The notes: generated from the letters alone by a model not told the origin. Positions 43,207-56,211 are shown, counted from the first letter of the stretch. The stretch is DNA of 64,000 bases from Aralia elata (GCA_034770075.1 CM068386.1:40481990-40545989); one strand, 5' to 3'. Numbers and translations are program-made.

Positions 43207-46200
43207 CTAAAGCCAATCACCATAGTATCTAATACCCATCTTCTCTAAGTGACGATCAAACTGTTGTTGGGTTAAAGCTTTAGTAAATGGGTCTGCAATG
43301 TTGTCTTGAGAGTCTACACGCTCCAAGGTGACGTCTTTTCTTTCAATGATCTTTCTAATCAAATGAAACCGCCGCAACACGTGTTTGGATTTCTGATGAG
43401 ACTTGGGTTCCTTGGCTTGTGCAACAGCTCCTATGTTGTCACAAAATAAAGGTACTTCTCCTCTAATGCTAGGAACCACTCCAAGTTCAGTTATGAACTT
43501 CTTCATCCAAACAGCTTCCTTTGCAGCTTCACTTGCAGCTATGTACTCTGCCTCTGTCACTGAATCAGCAACTGTTTATTATTTGGAACTTTTCCAACTC
43601 AGTGCACCACCGTTTAAGGTAAACACATACCCTGAAATGGATTTACTGTCATCTTGGTCCGTTTGAAAACTTGAGTCTGTATATCACTCTAGTTTCAATT
43701 CAAACCCACCGTAAACAAGAAATATATCCTTAGTTCTTCTTAAGTACTTTATGATGTTTTTCATTGCCTTCCAGTGTTCCACTCTTGGATTCGACTGATA
43801 TCTGTTTGTTACATTAAGTGCATGAGCAACATCCAGTCTAGTATATATCATACCGTACATGATAGATCCTATTACTGAAGCATAAGGAATCTTACTCATA
43901 CGGTCTCTTTCCTCAGGTGTCTTTGGGGTCTGTTTCTTGGAGAGATATATTCCTTGGCTCATCGGTATGAGACCTCTCTTGGAATCTTCTATGCTAAACT
44001 TCTTTAGCATCGAGTCAATGTACTTTCGTTGGGACAAGCTAAGCATCCTTTTAGATCTATCCATATAGATCTTAATCCCCAAAATATAGGATGTTTCACC
44101 CAAGTCCTTCATAGAGAAATATTTAGATAACCAAATTTTGATCGACTGTAGTATAGGAATATTATTCCCTATCAGTAATATATCAACATATAATACTAGG
44201 AATGAAATAACGCTCCCACTAACCTTCTTGTACACACAAGGTTCGTCCTCATTTTTGATAAAATTAAACTTTTTGATTATCTCATCAAAACGGATGTTCC
44301 ACCATCGAAAAGTTTGCTTCAATCCATAAATGGATCGTTGTAGCTTACAAACTTGATTTGTTCCAACCATTGAAACAAAACCCTCTGGCTATATCATATA
44401 TACATTCTCCTCAAGTTTTCCATTGAGGAAGGTCGTCTTCACATCCATTTGCCAGATTTCGTAGTCATAATAAGCTACAATTGTAAGCAAAATCCGAATG
44501 GACTTGAGCATAGCTACTGGTGATAAGGTTTCATCATAGTCAACACCTTGTCCTTGTTTGAAACCTTTTGTAACCAGTCGGACCTTATAGGTCTCTACCT
44601 TATCGTCCGCTCCAGTCTTTCTTTTAAAGACCCATTTGCACCCAATAGGCTTAATGCCCTCAGGTGGTGAAACTAAAGTCCATACTTAATTTTCATACAT
44701 AGAGTTCATCTCGGATTTCATGGCTTCTAGCTATTTCTCTAAGTCTTTACTACTCATAGCCTCTTCGTAAGTCAATGGATCATCATCATCTATGATGTGT
44801 ACCTCATCATCATCCTCTATGATGAATCCATACCTTTCAGATATCTTCGGTACTCTTCCAGATTTACGAATAGGTTGTGATATAGTAGGTTCTTTCACTT
44901 GGTCAGGTACCTGACTTTGATCCATAGTATTTTGTGGTTCTTGAACTTCTTCAAGATATATCTTACTCTCATTGACCCCTTCAAGGATAAACTTTTTTTC
45001 CAAGAAGGCACCATGTTTTGCAACAAACACCTTTTGATCAGTAGGATGATAGAAATAATTCCCTGATGTTTCTTTAGGGTATCCCACGAATTTACAGTTG
45101 TTGGATCTAGTTTTCAGCTTATCATGCTCAAACCTTTTGACATAAGTTGGACAACCCCAAGTCATAACATGCTTAAGATTTGGTTTCCTCCCTATCCATA
45201 ACTCATATAGAGTCTTTGGGACGGATTTGGTAGGTACCTTGTTAAGTAGGTATGCAGCCGATTCTAAGGCATAACCCCAGAAGGATACTGGAAGGTCGGT
45301 AAAAACTCATCATGGAACGAACCATGTCCAACAATGTTTGATTTCTCCTTTCAGATACACCATTCAACTGTGGTGTTCCTGGTGGAGTCCATTGTGAGAT
45401 TATACCATTTTTTAAGACAATTAAGAAACTCATTGCTTAAGTATTCCCCTCCTAGATCCGATCGAAGAATCTTAATACTGTTGCTAGTTTGCTTCTCTAC
45501 TTCTCTACTTCACTTCTGAATTCTTTTAACTTTTCAAACGATTTAGATTTATATTTCATCAAATAAATATATCCAAATCTTGAATGATCATCAATGAAAG
45601 TAATAAAATAAGAATACCCTCCTCGTGCAGTCGTTGTCATAGGTCCACATACGTCTGTGTGTACCAACGCTAAAAACTCTTTAACTCTTTCTCCTTTTCC
45701 ACTAAAAGGTGATTTGGTCATCTTACCCATGAGACAAGATTCACAAGTTGGATATGATTCGTAATCAGATAGCTCTAAAGGCCCATCTTTATGAAACTTG
45801 GTTAATCTTGTTTCATTAATATGATTGAGTCTACAATGCCACATAAAGGTATAATTAACATCATCTTTTTTCATTTTCTTAGTTTGTTTAATTTCAAGTA
45901 TATTTTCTTGCAAGTCAAAACCATCCATATCCAATACCATATAAAATATTTTTATTATAAATAGAACAATTGTTGTTCTTTATTATAATATCAAAACCAT
46001 CCATATCCAATATAGAAATAGAAATAATGTTTCTTATAAGTGTTGGAACATAATAACAATTATTTAAACTAATGGACTTGCCTGTAGGCAGTGCTAAACA
46101 ATAAGTTCCTACAGCTAATGCAACAACTTTTGCTCCATTTTCCACTCATAGGACGACTTCATCCTTGTTCAGCTTTCTACTTCTGCTTAGTCCATGCATA

Positions 46201-47138
46201 GTGTTACATATGTGAGAACCACAGTCACTATCCAATACCCAAGTAGAATTCTAACTTTCAGAAAAATTAATTTCAATCATGAACAAACCTTGATTGGAAG
46301 TCGAAGCTTCTCCACGCTTCTTCTGCTTTTGTTCCGTAAGATACTTCTCGTAGTTCTTCTTCTAGTGACCCAACTTATTGCAATGGAAGCACATTCCTTT
46401 GTTATCAGGATCAGCTTTCATATTATCTTTTACCTTTGCCTTGCCCTTAGCCTTCTTATTTTTCATCTTTTCAAAAGATACCTTGGAGCTCTCCCTTTTC
46501 TTGGAAGAATCATCCACTAGTAAGACTTGGTTAACCTTGGATGGGAAGTGACCTTCAGCAGTTTTTAGCATGTTAAGTAACTTAGGCAAGCTGACGTCCA
46601 ACTTATTCATGTGAAAATTCATAACAAATTGTGAGAAGGTGTTTGGGAGTGACTACAAGATCAAATCTTGACTTAACTCCTCATCTATCACGAACCCTAA
46701 CTGTCCAAGATGTTCAATCAAATTAATCATCTTTAGGACATGAGTCTCAACGGTAGTGCCCTCGGTTATACGAGATCAGAAGAGCTCCTTAGATATCTGA
46801 TATATAGCAGTCCTACTTTCTTCACCACACAACTCCTTGAGGTGCAGGAGTATAGTAGGAGCATCCATAGTTTCATGCTGACGCTGAAGCTCGTTACTCA
46901 TGGATGCGAGCATGATGCATTGAGTCACGGTTGTATCATCTTACCACTTTCTAAAAGTAGCAATCTCTTCCTCAGAGGCTGTTTCTGCAACAGTTGCTAG
47001 GACGGGCGAATTTAGGGCATAAGAAATCTTTTCAGCAGTGAGAACAATTCTCAGATTCCTTAACCAGACCGTGTAATTCAGTCCAATCAGTTTGTTAGCA
47101 TCAAGTATGCTTCACAGTGATATTAGTGAGTTTGACAT
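43207..47138 (-). pseudogene. Copia E gag-pol remnant (minus strand)
   Basis: Reading down from the gag ATG at 47,138: gag core without the early TAA of A and J, gag end with CCHC (CFHCNKLGH, about 46,370), protease, complete pre-integrase and integrase core (45,940-45,497 and on), connection domain (45,165-44,731), RT (44,370-43,684) and RNase H (43,560-43,207) ending in the family terminus. Several stops and frameshifts break it. The YVDD box reads YVD followed by ILLIGNN (44,190-44,182), one Asp codon short, as in A and J. It belongs to the B type. Confidence 0.9.
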
Positions 47139-47620
47139 TTTCAAATTCTGCATGTGAAATAGAAAATATTTTAGCATACATTCATTTTATTAATTACCAA
47201 AATAAATTAGGTTTTTATTTAAATTGATATCTCCCACTATTTTCATCAAACTATATTATCCTCAATATATATAGTTCGGCAAATCTTATTAAAGATTTGC
47301 CAGTGAGAATACGGATCCCATTTCAAATGTATATAGCCTTGTGGTGACATAACAAATTATATATAAATAAATAGGTAGACAACTATTGTCAATTACATCA
47401 CCATGTAACTCCATATATTTTGTCTCTTAGATTATTTTGATCAAGTGATGATACATCCGAATCAAAATTATTCAAGTTAAGCCCAACCTAGTACTTCCAT
47501 ATAAGTAAAGAGAAAAACATCGTCCTTGTGTGACACAACAAACCAGCATCGTTCAATTTCTTTATAAGCATCAAATGCGATAAAACAACATCTTAAAAAA
47601 TTAAGATAAGCCTTGTGGTG
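47139..47620 (-). other. Leader of E, part next to gag
   Basis: Minus-strand copia leader with stem-loop motifs near 47,339-47,352, 47,446 and 47,523. It is cut within the stem-loop furthest from gag, CCTTGTGGTG|ACACAAC, by element F, and resumes at 51,740. Confidence 0.85.
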
Positions 47621-49337
47621 TGATGAGTGGGTTTTACATCTATGAATTGAGTATGTTTGACTTGATAATTTGTGAGTTCTTAAGTATTTTAAATTAGTAT
47701 TAGGTATTTATAGTGTTTTTATGTTATTTTGTAGGAAGAAGTAAGGAAACCCAATTCGAACATCTTTTGGAGTACAATAAGCAAGCAAACGCAAGAATGA
47801 AAGATTGCAGGGCTTTTAACACTAGGTTGGATGCATGTTCTTAGTTTGGAACTTGGATTTTATTGTAGATCTACTCCTAAGCTTTCCGAAACATCTAGAA
47901 TCATCATAATCGGAGTTCAGATGAGAAAGTAATTATTGTCAGAATGGACATTGAACCTCAAAGTTTGGAGTTGCCATTTGCATTGCAGCTACTTTAAGCC
48001 CAATTTCTACTTTGATCCATTCTGAATCTCTCAATTCTCAAAGAATAAAAGTTGTAGATCTCGTCGAGAGCTTCGATTTGATAGGTGGTACGCCCCGTAA
48101 CTCCTCCTCGATCCAAAGTTATGACCATTTTACCAACAGACGTCCGAGCAGAATTTTGTCGAGCGCGGCCGCGCTGGTTCCAATTGTATTTTGGGCGCGG
48201 GCGCGCTGGTATGTAGAAGGAAAAACTTGATTTCTGGCACTTGGGCACGGCCGCGGTAGGTTGGGTTGTTGAAAAGCTTATTTTTGACCCAAATTGAATG
48301 GAACAAGGATTGTAACTTCTAATTGGTTTAGGACTTTAACTAGAACCTATAAATATGATGTGAGGCATAGAATAAGGGAGATCTTACTACTTTTTGATAA
48401 CCCTAGAATTGAAAAAGGATTGGAGGCTTGAATCAAGAGATTATCACGAAGGAAGATCAAGGTAGGAGGCTAAAGAGGATATAAAGGATTTCTTCAAAAG
48501 AGTTTTTCCTTCCTTCTTTTATCTTTTTATTTTGTTATTTTTGGATGATGGTTTACTTGTGGATTATGGATTTTAATTCAATTATGAACTAATTTCTTTT
48601 TAAGATTACAATGGATCTTAATGCGTAGTATTTATTGATATGCTTCCTTGTTAATTATTATTGATTATTATTGGATTGTCTATTATGATTTGTGATTAAT
48701 TGCTTAATTGTCTGATCAACAATTACCGTGATAATCTATATGAACTCGAGAGATGGATTATAGATTTAGACCTAATCATAGTAGCATGTGATTGTGTTTT
48801 CTGTATATGATGGAACTCATGATCTATGTCTAGGATAGAGATATGCCTATATGCCGCATGTAATCTGATAGAGAACATGTACTTTAAATCCTTTTTAATT
48901 GTAATTCACATAGAGATATAGTGAATTAGTTAACTAGGGTGTTCACCTTAATTCTATCTTTTATGGATTTAAGTTGATTCGTTTATGATACATTGAGAGA
49001 TGGTTATAAATATTGATGAGTTCTTGATTAACAATCCAGAATAATTAATATAACTTAACAGGAAGTATATTAATTCAAGTGAAATATTAAGGAAAATTGT
49101 AATCTTAAGCCTTTTTATCTGAATTCAATTCTTAGTAGTTAGTAATTAGTTAGTTTAGTACTTCATATTCAAAATTCAAAATCTTTTATCAAATTATTTA
49201 AATAAAATTAATTTGATTATGAGTTAGTATTTGGTAATTATTATTAAATAATTCTATGTGGGTTTGACACTCTCTTATCATTATATTACTAGTCCTGTAT
49301 ACTTGCGTATTTGTGCTAGTATATAATTAAGCAAACA
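47621..49337 (+). repeat. 5' LTR of element F
   Basis: 1717 bp. Contains a GC-rich group (48,162-48,256), a likely TATA box (CTATAAATATG near 48,346) and a 743-bp end (48,595-49,337) shared with the 3' copy. The last bases differ (GCAAACA versus GCAAATA). Confidence 0.9.
48162..48256 (+). repeat. GC-rich palindrome group in F LTR
   Basis: AGCGCGGCCGCGCTGG at 48,162-48,177 (palindromic core), GGGCGCGGGCGCGCTGG about 30 bp on, and GGGCACGGCCGCGG near 48,243-48,256. The first matches AGCGCGGTCGCGCTGG in solo LTR G at 15 of 16 positions, although the two LTRs are otherwise unrelated. Confidence 0.88.
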
Positions 49338-49343
49338 AGTTTT

Positions 49344-49361
49344 TGGCGCCGTTGCCGGGGA
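49344..49361 (+). other. Primer binding site of element F
   Basis: TGGCGCCGTTGCCGGGGA, the complement of plant tRNA-Asp as used by Athila-type elements (family knowledge). It starts 6 nt after the LTR end, slightly farther than usual. Confidence 0.88.
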
Positions 49362-49471
49362 ATTAGTTTAATAATTTTTGCCATCATTAGCTTCAATCAA
49401 ATTAGTCTTAATTTAATCATTTTGTTTTCATTTTAATTCTCTTCCTATATTTCTCTCTTTTTAGGTACACC

Positions 49472-50601
49472 ATGATTAACTACGACTATCAATGGCCTTA
49501 TACGAGAATGATTCAGCTAAAAACGGCAGGGATTTATGAATTCGATGAATTGTCAGCACAGATTGAGACATTTTCGAGGATGATTGACGCTTTTGCAGTA
49601 CAACATATTCAAAGTGTGGCGGTAATTTGTGATTATTGTGTTGGAAATCATCCGAGTCATCAATGCGCCATCAATTTTAAGTCGATGCAGTATGGTGGCA
49701 ATTTCGACAATTACCCCAATAATTATTCCTATCCCAACAACTATCATCAAGATTGGGGGTATCATCCGGATTTTTCATGGATCCATAATAATCAAGTCCA
49801 AATCTTTGCTCTAAGCTAATCATACACTCCAGAATTTTAGGATTCAGCCTATCTACATGAAGAAGAAAGGAAACTGAGTTTGGAGGAGGCCTTGGTGAAG
49901 TTTATTACAGCTATGGACAAAAGAGTGAGTGATCAAGATCAGCTATTGAACTTAGTGGATTTAAATATAAAAACCAAGCAGTGTCGATTCGAAATCTTGA
50001 GAACCAGGTGGGACAACTTATCAACGCCTTCAAGAATAGTTATCATTGTGCATGGCCCAGTGACGTGGTTCTTGAGACTGATAGATTGCCCGTGCCAAAG
50101 CTGCAACCGGACGTGCTAATTGATGATGATTCTGATATGGAGGAGAATAGTGGGGATCAAGAAAATACAGCCGAAGAAGATCTAGCCGTGAGTTTCGACG
50201 CTGATGTACCAATTTTTTTAGTGCCCAGTGTACCTTTTCCGCCAAAGCTCAAAGATCCGGGTAGTTTAGCAATCCCCTGCCCAATTGGTAGTCATGTCAT
50301 TGGCAAAGCTCTATTTAACATCAGAGTTAGCATGAATCTGGAGCTATGGTGGGATGAGAAAGGGGTCCATGAGAAGTTAGTTGAAGATCCAGTTGTATTC
50401 AAGAAGTTTCAATTCAATATTCTATTCACAAACACAATGGAGCAAATGTCTAGTTTTTGGAAGGTTATAAAGGAGATTCTATCGGAAAAGCGTATGCTAG
50501 GTGATTTTGAGTCAATGGCCCTTACCGAAGCAAAGCCCTCAAACGTTTTATTATTACTACTAGATGGAGGGTTCCTCAATTTTCGAAGGGGAATTGGATA
50601 G
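49472..50601 (+). pseudogene. Gag end and protease-like remnant of element F
   Basis: Frame 49,472-49,819 (115 residues) contains TAGIYEFDELSAQIE, a CX2CX3HX4C zinc knuckle (CDYCVGNHPSHQC, residues 53-65) and HPDFSW, all typical of the Athila gag C-terminus; the gag N-terminus is missing. After breaks near 49,820 and 49,980 a 206-codon frame (49,981-50,601) begins SIRNLENQVGQL and reaches the protease region PPKLKDPGS...IPCPIGSHVIGKALFNI. The expected active-site DLGAS reads NIRVS, so the catalytic Asp is gone. After about residue 125 the sequence no longer resembles pol, and RT is absent. Confidence 0.82.
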
Positions 50602-50645
50602 TAGAACAGGACGAAGTCGGGCTGACGACTATAAACCAAGCGCTT

Positions 50646-50663
50646 CTTGGGAGGCAACCCAAG
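50646..50663 (+). other. Conserved hairpin after pol in element F
   Basis: CTTGGG-AGGCAA-CCCAAG forms a perfect 6-bp stem with a 6-nt loop. The surrounding GCGCTTCTTGGGAGGCAAC is, from memory, a recurrent feature downstream of pol in Athila-like elements. Function unknown. Confidence 0.6.
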
Positions 50664-50996
50664 TTTAATTTTTAGTTTTTAGTTTTATTTATTTTATTAG
50701 GTTTCATAGTAGTTAATAAATTTGCTTCTAATATGTTTACAGGTTATTTGAGTCCAATTAAAGTGCAATGCCTTATTTATTCCAATGTGCCTAGCCTATT
50801 CTTCAGACTTATCAGACAAGGAAGAAGATTGTTATATTTTTAGGGAAGTCCTTTGCTTTACTTTTTCCTATTTTAGCCATTGAGGACAATGTCTAGTTTA
50901 AGTTTGGGGGCGTGGTCTTGTTTTGTGTTATTTATTTTAGTTTATTAAGGTTGCATGTTAGTTAGTATGTTTTTATGATAGGTGAGCAATGGTTTA
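50664..50996 (+). other. 3' untranslated region and polypurine tract of F
   Basis: Non-coding. TTTAAGTTTGGGGGCGTGG near 50,899-50,917 is the likely polypurine tract. The following 80 bp do not match the LTR start, so the deletion joint lies between the tract and 50,997. Confidence 0.65.
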
Positions 50997-51739
50997 ATTA
51001 AGATTACAATGGATCTTAATGCGTAGTTTTTATTGATATGTTTCCATGTTAATTATTGTTGATTATTATTGGATTGTCTATTATGATTTGTGATTAATTG
51101 CTTAATTGCCTAATCAACAATTACCGTGGTAATCTATATGAACTCGAGAGATGGATTATAGATTTAGACCTAAGCATAGTAGCATGCGATTGTGTTTTCT
51201 GCATATGATGAAACTTATGATTTGTGTCTAGGATAGAGATATGCCTATATGCCGCATGTAATCTGATAGAGAACATGTGCTTTAAATTCTTTTTAATTGT
51301 AATTCACATAGAGATATAGTGAATTAGTTAACTAGGGTGTTCACCTTAATTCTATCTTTTGTGGATTTAAGCTGATTCGTTTATGATACATCGACAGATG
51401 GTTATAAATAATGATGAGTTCTTGATTAACAATCCGGAATAATTAATATAACTTAACAGGAAGTGTATTAATTCAAGTGAAACATTAAGGGAAATTATAA
51501 TCTTAAGCCTTTTTATCTGAATTCAATTCTTGGTAGTTAGTAATTAGTTAGTTTAGTACTTCATTTTCAAAATTCAAAATCTTTTATCGAATTGTTTAAA
51601 TAAAATTAATTTGATTATGAGTTAGTATTTGATAATTATTATTAAATAATTCTCTGTGGGTTCGACACTCTCTTATCATTATATTACTTGTGGACTGCGT
51701 ATACTTGCGTATTTGTGCTAGTATAGAATTAGGCAAATA
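50997..51739 (+). repeat. 3' LTR of element F, 5'-truncated
   Basis: 743 bp matching 48,595-49,337 with scattered substitutions; the first roughly 970 bp of the LTR (including the GC group and TATA box) are missing. The outer end still meets the TGGTG duplication. Confidence 0.9.
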
Positions 51740-51902
51740 TGGTGACACAACAAACTTATAATGATTAATTGATACTCTATCATTTGATGATGATAGAAGG
51801 CGACGTTCGATATTCCAAATATCTTTGAACGTTACAACTTAATATAATTTCTTTGAAGGGTTTGTTAGTAATTGTCTCATCATGTTTAGTGTGCATGCAC
51901 AT

Positions 51903-51935
<33 letters not shown>

Positions 51936-52407
51936 AGATATGCGTCATATTATTTAACATGCGAAGCATGTTATATAATATATAATATATATAGTAAACA
52001 TGCACATATATAATACTATATTCTACCCAGATTGATTATGAACTTTTATTCTAGTTTGGTTCACTAGAGCCACCAAGTGAACCAAAAGGTCAAACCTAGG
52101 GTATAAGAACTGAATTTAAATATAATTATTATATTTAAACTTGGGCTCCATTACAAACAGGTCTTCAAATGCTCCTTGCTCCTTTGTCTCCAATTCTTCA
52201 AAATAATTCTAACTAATCCTATTGCGTAAACTATTTACAATAAATATAAACCTTGATCAGCAGTCCAGGGGAAGTACATAGGAGGAAGATAGAATTTACA
52301 TTAAGAAAAATTAGAGAAGACGAGGTACGCAGTCCCCATTTATAAAACTCATTTATTAAAGCATCCTCTAAAATAATTCCAATCACACATTGGTCAATAG
52401 TCCATAT
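51740..52407 (-). other. Leader of E, distal part
   Basis: Continues the copia leader after F (minus strand): stem-loop half, the sequence GGTTCACTAGAGCC and TACGCAGTCCCC, up to GGTCAATAGTCCATA. There it changes abruptly to gag sequence of another copy instead of running on to a primer site. Confidence 0.88.
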
Positions 52408-53276
52408 TTATTTCAATCATGAACAAACCTATATTTGTAACTGAAGCTTCACTAAGCTTCTTCTGGTTGGCCTCTGCAAAAAGCTCCTTACAGTTTCTTT
52501 CCAGTGTCCAGGCTTATTGTAGTGGAAGCAAACTCATTTGCTATCCGCATCAGTTTTTTGTTCTTATTATCCTTTGTTATTGCCTTTCCTTATACCTACT
52601 TTGAATTGTTCTTTTCAGAAGATTCTTTGGCCCGCTTCTTTTTCTTGGAAGAATCATCTACAAGTAAGACTTGGTCTTTCTTGGTTGGAAAGTAACTCTT
52701 TGCAGTTTCCCACATGTTAAACAACTCAGGCAGGCTGACATATAGCTTGTTCATGTGAAACTTCACAACAAATTACGAGAAAGAATCCGAAAGTGATTAC
52801 AAGATCAAATCTTGGATCATCTCTCCATCCATTACAAAACCCAGTTATCCCAATTGTTCAATCAAATTGATCATTTTTTAGGACATTTGTCTATACTGTA
52901 GTGTCATTGATTATTCTAGATTAGAAGAGCTCATTAGATATCTAATATCTAGCAGTTCTACTTTCTTCACCATTCAACTCATTGAAGGTGCATGAGTACA
53001 GTAGGAGCATCCATAGTTTCATGATGACGTTAAAGCTCGTTACTCATAGATGCGAGCATGATGTATTGAGCCAACTGTACATCATATTGTCACTTTCTAA
53101 AAGTAGCAATCTCTTCCTCGGAGCCATTGTCTACAACCATTGCAGGGATAGTCATATTAAGGATATAAGATAGCTTTTCAGCCTTGAGAACTATTCTCAG
53201 ATTTCTTAACCAGTCCGTGTAATTCGGTCCGGTTAATTAGCATCAATATGCTACGCAGTGATAGTGAATTAGACAT
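52408..53276 (-). pseudogene. Second copia gag (L), truncated at the zinc-knuckle/protease end
   Basis: Minus-strand gag from ATG at 53,276 to the chimeric joint. It carries the lesion GCTAATTAACCGG seen in A and J plus a further 1-bp deletion, many stops, and a decayed CCHC region near 52,520. Its sequence is closest to J. Protease, integrase, RT and RNase H are absent; the next sequence is the leader of E. Confidence 0.85.
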
Positions 53277-56211
53277 TGTAATAAATGAATTTAAAATTTA
53301 ACAACATTTTAGCATACATTCATTTTATTAATTACCAAAATAAATTAGGTCTTTATTTAAATTGGTATCTGCCACTATTTTTATCAAACTATATTACCCT
53401 CAATATATAGTTCGGCAAATCTAATTAAAGATTTACTAGTGAGAATAAGAATCCCATTTCAAATGTATATAGCCTTGTGGTGACACAACAAACGATATAT
53501 AAATAAATAGGAAGACAACTATTGTCAATTACATCACTATGTAACACCTTGTATTTTGCCTCTTAGATTATTTTGATTAAGTGGTGACACATCTGAATTA
53601 AAATTATCCAAGTTAAGTCCAACCTAGCACTTCCATATATGTGAAGAGAAAAATACCGTCCTTGTGGTGACACAACAAAACAGTAATGTTTAATTTCTTA
53701 ATAAGCATCAAATGTGATAATGCAACATCTTAAATATTTAATATTTGCCTTGTGGTGACACAACAAACTCATATTAAATATTTAATACTCTATCCCTTTA
53801 CCATGCTAGAAGGCGACGTTCGATATTCCAAATATCTTTGAATGTTTAGGCCTTAATATGATTTCTTTGAGGGGTTTGTTATTATTTGTCTCATCTTGTT
53901 TAGCGCGCATGCACATATATATATAAAATATGCGTCATATTATTTAACATGCAAAGCATGTTGGATAATATAATATATATATATAGTAATTATGCACATA
54001 TAGAATACTACATTCTACCCGGATTGATTATGAACTTTTATTCTAGTTTGGTTCACTAGAGCCACCAAGTGAACCAAAAGGTCAAACCTAGGGTGCAAGA
54101 ACTGAATTTAAATATAACTATTATATTTAAACTCGAGCTCCATTACAAACGGGTCTTTAAGTGCTCCTTGCTCCTTTGTCTCCAATTCTTCAAAATAATT
54201 CTAACTAATCCTATTACATAAACTATTTACAATAAATAAAAACCTTGATCAGCAGTCAAGGGAAAGTACATAGGAGGAAGATAGAATTTACATTAAGAAA
54301 AATTAGAGAAGACGAGGTACGTGGACCCCATTTATAAATCTCATTCATTCAAGCATCCTCATAAAATAAATTCAATCATGCATTGGTCAATAGTCCATAA
54401 TCAATGTAACGACCGTGAATTCTGGATAGCATTGTTATTCGAGTTTATGAATATTGATGTATATTATTTAAATGAATTTTATAAGTAATATTTTTATGTG
54501 ATTAAATAAGTATGTATATGTGTTATATATATATAATACACACACATATGTATATATATACATACACATATGTGTGTATATATATATATATATGTATATA
54601 TGATGAGATGTATATTTATAGTTGGTTTAAACTAGTTTAATTGTTTACACTGACTAATGGAGCTAATGCTTCAAATTAAGTCATTAAAACTCGAATTTGA
54701 GTTCGGATTAGAATTTGGAGAAACGAACTGTGGATTTGAATCCGGAACGTCCAAATTAATCAGAATAGACCATAAACACATTTTGTGTCGAGGTTAACTT
54801 TTTGGTCAAAAGTCAACCAGTTGATTTTTTCGGTAAAAAGTCAAACATGAATTTTGAAGATGAATTTGACTAAACGAATATTTCCATGACGATGAGAACG
54901 TCGATTTTAATAGGAATCGATTGTCTTCACGAAAAAGTTGATTTTCGGATGTTAAAATGATAAAATGGGTCATTAAATGGATAAATGGTTATTAAATGGG
55001 AATAATCAGCCAAGGTGGGACCCATAGAGCAGCTGATATGATTTTAATTGGAGGAAAATTTCAGCAACAAAGAATGGGAGAGAAGACCAACGGTTTAGGA
55101 AGAAAGAAATGGAAAATTAAATCCAAAACTCCTCAAATTCCATAAACTTTTCAACTTCTTCTTGAAATCCATTCAATGAAGAATCTGAAGGGTTGGGGGA
55201 AGATGAAAGATCAGCCAAACAACTTCTATTTATACCCCAATCTTAAGCATTTGACAAACTTTTGCAAAACTATACTACCCGAATGAAAATTGAGTGAGGG
55301 AGGGCTTGAAGAAATTTGGGAGAAGAGGGAGGATTGCTATAAGGTTACTGGAGAATTGAACAAGCCAAACAAGAAGGATTAACAAGCCTAAAATCAGAAG
55401 AAGAAATCATCCAAAGAGGTTAGTTATGGAAATTTTTATGTTCATATGAAACTAGTAAACAAAATGCATGAAAATTGATGAAAATGAATTGGTTGGGTTG
55501 TGTATAGATTGGGTATTGATAATTGATGTTTATAGGATTGATAACAACAAATTTTTTTGTTTAATCATGCCTACATACTGCTGAAATTCGTAGAATTAAG
55601 CTATGCATGTTAAATGTTTGATAAAATGCCTCAATGATGACTAATTGCTTAAAAAGTGAGAATTTGATGAATTTCGAAGTCATGATGTGTGTAATAGGAT
55701 TTATAAGGTTACTGGAATCATATGTATGGTTTAAACACTGATTAGAAGTGAAATCAATTTTTTTTTACCAAATTAGTTTTGTTGAAATATTGTGATAAAT
55801 AGCTTGTTTGGAGCCTCTGTAATTATGCTTTTGTGAATTCGTAATGTGTATGTTATATTTCTCTAAAATACTATGTAGCATGAAGTTCATGCTGACCAAA
55901 TTTGAGCATGATTGGAGTTATAACGAATGAGTTATGAATTTTGAGAACTGGTATGAAAATAAAATGTTTTCTAGAAAACCCAGAATTCTGGGAAAATTTT
56001 CTTAGTTAAAAAACCTCTCTGGACAGGCTGATTCGGGCCATTAACTCGAGGTCTTGATGAATTGTTTTTGTTCATGTTATATTTTTTAAAAATACTAAGT
56101 AGCATGAAGTGTAACATATCCAAAAGTGACTTTAATCCGATGTATAACGAAGGAGATATAAAATCACGAAACTGCTCGAAAGGAATGAAAAATTTGCTGC
56201 CCAGAAAGTAT

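Larger units (their letters stand above)
47621..51739 (+). mobile_element. Athila-like defective Ty3/gypsy element F
   Basis: Flanked by TGGTG duplications (47,616-47,620 and 51,740-51,744). 5' LTR 47,621-49,337 (TGATGAGTGG...GCAAACA), primer site 49,344-49,361, shortened interior, polypurine tract AAGTTTGGGGGCG near 50,900, and a 3' LTR that lacks its first roughly 970 bp. The interior has a gag end and a protease-like remnant, then no RT, RNase H or integrase. The tRNA-Asp-type primer site, gag zinc knuckle and post-pol hairpin match the Athila group. Confidence 0.9.

Noticed and set aside
45334..45519. Plus-strand frames across 43,403-46,520
   Set aside because: Antisense shadows of the minus-strand copia E polyprotein.
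47994..48248. 84-codon minus-strand frame in the F LTR
   Set aside because: It covers the GC-rich block; Arg-rich translation of palindromes, absent from the truncated 3' LTR and without motif.
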